A DNA stretch of 64,000 nt from Cryptomeria japonica. Taxonomy: Eukaryota > Streptophyta > Pinopsida > Cupressales > Cupressaceae. The notes below the pieces were generated by a model. It was not told where the DNA came from. It did not search any database and saw only the letters and a program-made list of their open reading frames with translations. The stretch lies in assembly GCF_030272615.1 (NCBI RefSeq), contig NC_081414.1, forward strand, positions 782,728,119-782,792,118, given 5' to 3'. Position numbers and translations under genes: made by a program. Positions 56,553 to 64,000 of this stretch are shown piece by piece (position 1 is the stretch's first letter; each line of letters begins with the position of its first letter).

Positions 56553-57400
56553 CTATTTAGATTTATCCGTGATTGTATCTTCTTGTCTATTTGAAGAAGT
56601 TGGTAGGTTTGATGTTGTTTGAGCAGAAGTTGAGAAACTAGCTCCTTGGAGAGTAACCTTCTTTTGAGCTCGAGTCACAACATTTGCAGTTTGTACTTGA
56701 TTTTGTTTATCTTTAATTATGATCACAATGCAATATTTAGGTTGGGAAGACTCAATCATGTTGATCACATTGTCATTATTAGTGTAGGTGTAATTGACTT
56801 TGGCACTTCCCTTGGATTTTGAGGAATCACCTTGTTCATAAGCAGGTAAGGGATCTTTAAAAGATTTGTGATCAGCATTAGTCGTGTGATTTCCAACAAT
56901 GATTTTGCCAGCGCCGATGAGGTCTTGAATTTGATGTCTAAGCTTCATGCATTTTTTTGTTGTATGACCCTTGTTTCGATGGTATGAGGTTTTCAATGTC
57001 ATAATCAATAGGAAGTTTGGCACCTTGCTTTGCTAGCTCTAGAAAATGCTCTTCCTTTTCTCTTGACATGATGATCTTCATCATCTTTCGAAAATGTTTA
57101 TAATTTAGATATTTAGTTATAACAGTTTCTATAGGTTCAGAGACTACTAAATTGTCCGATGAGGAATCACTATTAGTAGCATGGTTGCTAAGGTTGTCAT
57201 AAGTATCGAGTTTAGTAGCTTGTCTTTCTTGCCTTTCTCCAGACATGGTGGGAGATAGGGGCTGATAAAAAATTGGTAGTTGTGATGATGAAGTTTTATT
57301 TGGGATGAGTTCTTCTACAAAGAATGGATTGTCATTTGATGAAAAGGATACTCCTTTACCTTTATCAGATTTCTTGCAAGAACTTCTGGTTTGAGCAGAC
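56553..57400 (-). pseudogene. C gag with internal deletion of the capsid
   Basis: The region corresponding to the B start codon reads ACG instead of ATG (near 57401). The frame continues CKKSDKGKGVSFSSNDNPFF, MSGERQERQATKLDTYDNLS and EEHFLELAKQGAKLPIDYDI. At about 56985 it jumps straight to SYHRNKGHTTKKCMKLRHQI, the part after the first Cys of the zinc knuckle. Compared with B about 1.1 kb is missing, including the whole capsid. The end (KVNYTYTNNDNVINMIESSQ) is intact. C could not form its own particles. Confidence 0.82.
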
Positions 57401-59488
57401 GTCTAGAACCGACGGGATCGAGAGCTAGATGTGATGTAGAAGTCAAGATCAAAGTGAAGCTAGTTGTTCTTTTAACATAGTGATTTGAGAGAAGTAACTA
57501 AGATCTAGTCTGGTTTTAGGAAAGATCTATCTTGTATAAGACATTATCTAAGTTAACTTAGGTTTGATAAGTAGTTGATTTAACTAGTTGAGATATGATC
57601 AACAAAATCGTGCAACAGAACGATAGGGGTACACTATCAATGTTATTTATGCTTGGAATTATGATGACCATTTTTATGCTCGTTGTAGATTGAACTAGGC
57701 AAATTTGACTATTTTGACTGACAAGATCAGGAATTCGTACGACAAATTTTTCAGACCCAGACGACAGTTTAGCTATTTTCAAATGATAAAGATAGTTTTT
57801 TCGTACGAGTTGCAGGCAGATTTTGTACGACAATTGGGCATACTCTAGATGATAATATACTAAATGTAATGTATATTCATACAACAGACTGTTAAAGGTG
57901 AGATGAAAATTCTTTAGACTCGTACAATAGTTTTAGCAGAGCCAGACGACAAACTATTAAGAGAAATGAAGACTCGTATAACAATAGCTATGTAGTAGAA
58001 TGACAATTCAGCAAACTTGTATGATAGAGGATTGGATGGAGACAATATTCTAACAGAGAGTTTCAATGACTGAAAAAGACCAGTTTTTGATAAGGACTAA
58101 TGTTTTGATGACTGACAGAGACCAGTTTTGGACACGGACAGATTTTTGATCACTGAGTTTTTTATTTTTTTAATTTGTTTTCTCCAGTTTCAGTATTTCA
58201 GTTCTAGTTTCAGTTTCAAGGATGAAAACATAGTAAACACACAAGATGTATAATGAATTCAATCACAACATGCTAACCCTACAGAAGTTGGCTTAGACAA
58301 GAAAACCTTTGCTTTCTCTTAGGTACACACCCAATAGCTAAGCAAAATACAACTGTTGAATCTCATGCAATGGATTCTCAATGCCGTATTAGCCGACTCC
58401 AAACACTAATGGGCAACGATATGGAAAGTGTCTTGGGAGAGTTACTATCTCTCTTGCACAAAGATTATCCCCCTTTCAAAGGTGAATCAGGTAGCTTTTA
58501 TCTTATAGTTCTTAATTAGGAATTTCATTCAAAATTACCTCTTGAAGTCATGCAAGCATGATTGAGGCCTATAGCCCGACAAGGTATTGAAACAAAGTTG
58601 TAGTCACGTAAATGTGATTGAGACCGTGAGGCCCTACAAAATGCCCAATATGAGAGATCTCAAAGAGAAAACTCAAATAATCTCATCCTCTGAGACTTTA
58701 ATCACTAGAGGCCTAATTATTATAGTGAGTTGGAATGCTCAGGTCCAGCTGTACTCACTTGGGTCATTCTCATAGGGTGATTACTTTTTCCCACTATGAC
58801 AGGCCCGCTAAAGGTGCACAAATTTCAAAACTTAGAAAAATATTTGAGGGTCTAGATTTTTCATTTGTTTTAAAAGACAAGAGCATACTCGCCTATCTCT
58901 TAGATTTTACTGAAAAATAAAAAAGATATATTTGTTCTTTAACCAAATAGCAATTTAAGTGCCTAAGAAATTAAACTTTAAAGAATACATGAAGTTTGGT
59001 CAATTTTCCTTAGGCAACCTACAAAAACAACGCATCAGTAGTCATGTTGGTTTTTATTCTTTGACAGGCATATTTTCAATTGATAGATTCTTTGACAAGC
59101 ATTCTGCAGAAAATCAGTTAGGCTGTAAAAATTTTAGGCAAACAGAAGATAGAACAAGGTTAGCATCAGCGTTAGTAAAATCCAAATTTCATTTATGAAA
59201 AACCCTGAAAAGTATATTGTTTTTGAAATGATAAAATAGAAATTCGTATGACAAAGTTTACCTTCTCGTACAAGTATTCTCCCAAACCCAAATGACAAAA
59301 CATAGAGTTAAATAATCAGAGAAAAAACTCGTGAGAAGATTCTCTCTGAATTGCACGATAAAAGATAGGTCTTGAGAGAATTTCGTACGATGAAGGATAT
59401 ATGCTCGTACAATATTTCACAGAGGTTGTATGGATGAGACCTCAAAGATAAGAAAAGGTGATTTTGAGGCCAAAGGATTGAATTACGA
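57401..59488 (-). other. C leader
   Basis: Non-coding, aligned with the B leader. TCGTACGA-type words near 57735, 57795, 57820, 57920, 57972, 59245, 59265, 59385 and 59405. No ORF is supported. Confidence 0.75.
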
Positions 59489-59506
59489 GCCCTATAGTGG
59501 GAGCCA
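59489..59506 (-). other. C primer-binding site, decayed
   Basis: The minus strand reads TGGCTCCCACTATAGGGC, against TGGCGCCCACCGTGGGGC in B; most differences are C-to-T or G-to-A type. Confidence 0.75.
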
Positions 59507-59512
59507 GAAATA

Positions 59513-60559
59513 TGTGTGTGAAAAGTGGACATGTATTTATATCTGTATCTAAATACACAACACTTCAATTAAGTCATTAGATGCATGGTTAGTAAATCAA
59601 TAATCAATAATGAATAATAAACCATTATAAAGCGACATAATGCCTTATAGTAGATGTGAGTTTAGTCTTGCTCTCAGTTTTCATATGCAATACTAGTGAC
59701 TAGACAACACCTAAATGAAGGATTTTAATCTATATGAGCATGAATTTGAGCTAAATGAATGCAAGATTAATCTAGATGAATGCAAGATTTAAGCTAGATA
59801 TGCATGATGAATCTAACATGATTTAAGCAATATTAAGCTAGATGATTTAATAAGGTTGCAATAACTAATATGTAATATCTCAATGTGAAATCTTAGTGAA
59901 CCTAGACCAAAAACAACATAATAACAATATATTCTCCAGGATCCTTGAATGAGAGATGAGAGCCTGAATTTATAGAAAATTCAGAAAGAAACCAACAACT
60001 GAGATCAAATGATGATGAGTGATCAAGATTTTCCAAGAGGAAGCACAATCAAGGTGAATTGATGTGATTGCCTACTTTTCTCAGTTTTAAAGGAAATTGA
60101 ACTAAAATTAAGATAAAATTAGAAAAAAATGATTTATTCTCTATTTCATTCAATTTTGAGTTTTAATTGTTTTAATTGCTTTCTTTGAGATTTGTCTTCA
60201 ATTTTAATTTGATTTTCAATATTATCTCCATTTGATTTCTTTTCTCAAATTTTAATTCTTTTTTCCAATTAATTCATTTTTTGATGATTTAATGGCAAAT
60301 TGATTTATTTAATTAAATATGCTAGGATATTTAATAAAATAAATAGGATAATTGTTTAAAAATGGTTTACTTGAAATGGTCAATTAATTAAATATTTATT
60401 TAATTAAGTTAGAGTGATTAACTTGCCATGTGACATTAATGATTCAAGAAATTAATTGTGCGCTCAAGATTAATTTTAATTGTTTTTGGTTAGGACCTTG
60501 GTGATGTTGTCGAGACTAGGGGGGTCTATGGTTTAGATGACCATTTTTACAGTATTACA
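59513..60559 (-). repeat. C 5' LTR
   Basis: TGTGTGTGAAAAGTGG to GTATTACA on the plus strand, homologous to both B LTRs with more divergence. It abuts element D at 60560. Confidence 0.9.
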
Positions 60560-62572
60560 AATACTACAACCAAAAGTTATTTTTCAGTCATACTATAGTT
60601 TACCTCAATACCAATAAATTTTTTACTAATATAATAAATTGAGTAAAAGGGTGAAACCTCCTTTCGTCCAAGCATTGCCCCCATTTAATTATTTGAGGCA
60701 TCCATGTAGATATGAAATGGTAACTCCTAATTTGGCCCACATACCACTAGTGTTCAAGTGAAATTTCTTATGATTTCGTTGAAGGCTTGCTGACACTCTT
60801 CTATCAATAAAAAAGCAACATCTTTACCTAATATAAGACAAAACAAGGTTAAGCAATTTTACTAAAATTTTGAATAAATCAATGATAATATCCATCATGT
60901 GCTAAGAAGCTATGAACATCTTTTTGATTAACTAGGATAGGTGAATACTTAATTATTTATACCTTCTTGGGATCCACTCCAATGCCATTTGGAGAAATGG
61001 AATGACCAAGTACTATACCTTTTGTCATAAGAATGTGACAGTTTTCATGACTCAAAGATAGATTGTTTTTAATGCATTGATAAAGCAAATTCTTAAGATT
61101 CACTCTAGTTTCCTCATATGTGTCACCATAAATAGTGAAATCCTCCATATAAACTTCTACAGAATCATGAATTAGGTAAGAAAAAACACTCAAACTGCTC
61201 TTTGAAATGTAGTCGAAGCATTACATAACCCAAAAGGTAAAAAATTATAAGCAATTGTATCGCGAGGATAGGTAAATTTTGTTTAGTCTTGGCCTTTTGG
61301 GGCTATAAAAATTTGATTATATCCATTAAATCCTTCAAGGAAAGAGAAAAAATTCTTCCCAACAAGAGTATCTAAAACTTGATCAATGAATGATAAGGGA
61401 AAGTGGTCTTTTTCTATGGCTTTATCAAGGGACCTATAATCAACATATATTCACCATTCCCTATTATTTTTGGGAACTACCACAAGAGGTGAAACCCATT
61501 GGCTATCAAAGATGGGGTATATAAACACTACATTAAGTAGCTTTTGAAACTCTTCTTTAATAATTTCTCTCAAGATTAGATTCAACCTCCTTTGTGGTTA
61601 TCTTGCTTATTAACTACCTTCCTCAATATGTATATGATGCATACATATGACAAGATGTATGCCTCTCATATCTTGATATTCCCATGCAAAAGCATCCTTA
61701 TGGGAACAAAACATAGCAATGAGATCATCTAATTGTGAGGCACTTAAGCTTAGATTTATGTCGAGTCTTTTACCATCTAATACTTCCACCACTTGTGAAT
61801 ATATAGGTGAACTTATGGAAAACATTTGTGTAATGGACAATGAAGGATTAGAATTTTTAGAAATCAAGAATTTATTATATCGACGATCATGTGGCAACAA
61901 CTAATGTAATGTGACAAAATGCTAAAGTTAACATCTATCATTTATCAAAGAAAATTTTCCAAATGAATTGTCACTATTGAAACAAGAGACCACATTTTCT
62001 AAGATAATATTAGTTGAATAATGATTTTAAAGAAATATCACAAGAATAGTGTCTTTCGATGGTCCTGTAATATCTTAGCATTCATCAATTGTCAACACTA
62101 ATAGTGAGTCATCTAAGTCACTATCAACCCATAGAGGATCTTTTATCTCCAATAAAGGTTGTGTTAGTGCATATAGTGTTAGTTGTTTTGTCTACTCATC
62201 ATTGGTGATGACAATGTTTCCAAACCTACAATGAAAGGCATCAATAGTAGATAATAACCATCTTCCCAAAATAAAGAGTATCCCCCTAACTTAATTTTAG
62301 GTACTAGTAATATTATAAAGTTTGTAGGATACTCCAAAGAATAAAAAAAATAACTATATCCTCTACCATACCTTCAAGCTTGACCAAGGAACAATCTGCC
62401 ATTGGAAGGACTATTGGTGTTGGCCTAAGTACTTGGAGAGCTAACTTTTCCTTCATTTAATTTGTCATTATATTTATAGAAGCTCCTAGATCAACAAGCA
62501 TATTAGGAATCCCAATATTATCAATGCGTACATTGATCAATAGGCTTTCTGGGTATAAATATTTAGGAATGG
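60560..62572 (-). mobile_element. Element D: decayed Ty3/gypsy pol remnant interrupted by C
   Basis: On the minus strand: protease motif MLVDLGASINIMTN (~62500), linker EKLALQVLRPTPIVLPMADC, RT N-terminus (HKDAFAWEYQDMRGIH, MHHIHIEEGS), RT core (FSFLEGFNGYNQIFIAP, FLPFGLCNASTTFQRA, VEVYMEDFTIYGDTYEE, HENCHILMTKGIVLGHSISP) and RNase H (FYSIYYISKKFIGIEVNYSM TEK) ending at LLVVVF, where the C LTR begins. Many stops and frameshifts. YMEDF replaces the usual YMDDF. The motifs resemble the non-chromovirus (Athila-like) branch more than Tat; no second RNase H is visible because of the truncation. No LTR of D is in the window. Confidence 0.8.
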
Positions 62573-64000
62573 ATGTTGAACAACCACTAAGAGGGGGCAA
62601 AATCAGTGGTTTCCAAAACTCTTAAACCTTTTGATCCTAAGAGAGAGTACTAGTTAACAACCTAAGGACCATGTAAACCTACCCATAAGATAAATCAAGA
62701 CAACACAATCCAACGACACAAAGGCACATCACATAACACTGGTATATACAAGGAAAATCCAAGATGGGAAAAACCTCAATGATAAAGGTTGTTGGAGTCT
62801 ACTGCTCCAATCTAGCCTCACAATCAAAACAATGTATTACACATTTTAGGGCACCAACCTAAGGAGCAACAACCCCAGATAGTTTATGGGCACCAACCCA
62901 AAGGAGCTACAACCCCTACACTGAGCACCAAATTAATGATCACAAAAGATGATATCAACAAAAAAAGTAATAGCCTGGTTACAAATGAGTTTTGTAACCA
63001 TTTATGAATAAACTCTCTACCAGTTCCCCTTCTCCTCAGCTTTATCGGTAGTATCTTATGTCTTCCACTTAGCCTCCTCTTTGCCGGTTCACACTCTACT
63101 TCATTCACTATTGCCTCCTACTTTCTCTGCTGCTCACTTGTCGATTCAAGCCTCACTGGTTGTTCATCTAATAGACTTTGCATTTAAATACCGGTTACTT
63201 TTCTTATGGGCTTAGCCTTGCCCTATTTTGTGCTTGTCGGATAATATCTTAAATAGACTCACAACCACCACACTCTGTGTTATCTTCTTCCTGGCTTGAA
63301 CACTATTGGTTCCCTTCTTCACTTCTCCTCTTTTTTTGTTGGTTGCTTAAACCTTACCAGTTAAGCTCATAGTCAAACCCTCTTGCTGGTTTAACCACTC
63401 TTTCTAGCTCTTTTCTCTAGATGCTTAGTTACTTGACTCTTCCTAGTATAATCATCTCTCTACTTTTCTTAGGGTCACTCCACTCCACCAACCAACATCA
63501 TCAAATCCATTCTTCTACCTCCATTCTTATTACTGAACTTTCCCATAAAAATGTAGCTTCAAACTACTTGTGCCCAAGGGTTTCTTCCACTGATCATGAG
63601 GTCAATCAGATCCAATCAGATCTCATTCTACATGAAGATGAACAACCTACAAGCAATTAGGCATCACCAACCATGTCTCCTTTCTTCCAAGGCACCTTTG
63701 CTCAAATTAGCAAACACAGACAGTCCGTCAACAAGGCACTGGATCAATCACCATAAAAAGTTTAGTAGATTGCATCACCAACCTCGTTCTTCACCTCGAC
63801 ATCTTGCATCGATCGATGCATCCCATCAATCACCTATGTTTGACCTTCCTTGAGTTGTACACCTCTGCAACACCTCCCATGGTTTTTGCAGGATAAAAGT
63901 ACAAAGTTGTGTCACACTTTTATAAAGGAAATGGCCAATGTTGATTCAACTTTTTAAATTAAATTAATAGAAAGTGAAATATATGATTTGAATTTTGTAA
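62573..64000 (-). repeat. Element E: probable LTR, open at the window edge
   Basis: The plus strand starts TGTTGAACAACCACTAAGAGGGGG, resembling the N LTR end TGATGAATACTAAGAGAGGGGG, and has a similar internal block (GGAAAATCCAAGATGGGAAAAACC; compare GGAAACCCAAATGGAAAAAACC at 4684). CCGGTT words recur, as in N. It cuts off the upstream part of D. The other end is not seen, so a solo LTR or a longer element are both possible. Open frames at 63421-63853 show no motif. Confidence 0.5.

Larger units (their letters stand above)
2995..60559 (-). mobile_element. Element C: Ty3/gypsy (Tat-type) retrotransposon, minus strand, 3'-truncated and split by N, K and B
   Basis: C survives in four pieces: 2995-4494, 25012-29254, 36069-37804 and 54968-60559, about 13 kb in total. 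Reading the minus strand from the right: 5' LTR (59513-60559), decayed PBS, leader, deleted gag, protease, G-patch-like segment, RT, RNase H, second RNase H, integrase, then a PMD gene on the opposite strand, after which the element stops without a 3' LTR. The pieces rejoin in order when the insertions are removed, and every junction can be aligned to the uninterrupted sister element B. C itself interrupts the RNase H region of element D at 60560. Confidence 0.85.

Noticed and set aside
63421-63853. Two small plus-strand ORFs near the right edge
   Set aside because: No recognisable domain, biased composition, and location in LTR-like sequence E.

Overview
This window is plant nuclear DNA made almost entirely of nested LTR retrotransposons. 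I see no intact host gene, rRNA, tRNA or CRISPR array. The RT, RNase H, integrase and plant mobile domain (PMD) families, the TG...CA LTRs, the tRNA-type primer-binding sites and the deep nesting point to a seed plant with a very large genome. A gymnosperm is plausible but cannot be shown from this sequence.

Layout. Positions 1-2135 hold a satellite-like block: a (GA)n arm, about 1.5 kb of degenerate short palindromic words, then a (CT)n arm. Positions 2009-2994 are AT-rich and unassigned. From about 2995 to 60559 lies one minus-strand Ty3/gypsy element (called C here) that has been split by three later insertions. Insertion N (4495-25011, minus) is a non-autonomous, copia-style LTR element with a zinc-knuckle gag-like ORF1, a long unrecognised ORF2 and no pol. 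N is itself split by G1 (6848-19711, plus), a Ty3/gypsy element of Tat type with the duplication CTTGT. Insertion K (29255-36068, plus) is a decayed Ty1/copia element with duplication GATCT/AATCT. Insertion B (37805-54967, minus) is a second copy of the C family with duplication ACTTT. C itself sits inside the RNase H region of an older minus-strand gypsy remnant D (60560-62572). A further LTR-like sequence (E) starts at 62573 and runs to the window edge.

How the parts fit. G1, B and C share one plan: 5' LTR, PBS, gag or its remnant, protease, a G-patch-like segment, RT, RNase H, a second archaeal-type RNase H, integrase, then a gene on the opposite strand (a PMD protein), PPT and 3' LTR. In G1 and B the antisense PMD gene has a short first exon of 27-28 codons, a phase-0 intron with good splice sites, and a TATA-like box followed by a shared AAAGTGwCATTT word. 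Coding copies throughout carry stops and frameshifts. By eye G1 has the most similar LTRs (youngest), while N, B and K are clearly older, which agrees with the nesting order.

The most interesting items are N (gag-like ORF1 plus a roughly 1,070-codon ORF2, no pol), the spliced antisense PMD genes with a shared promoter-like block, and the foldback-like satellite block at the left edge.
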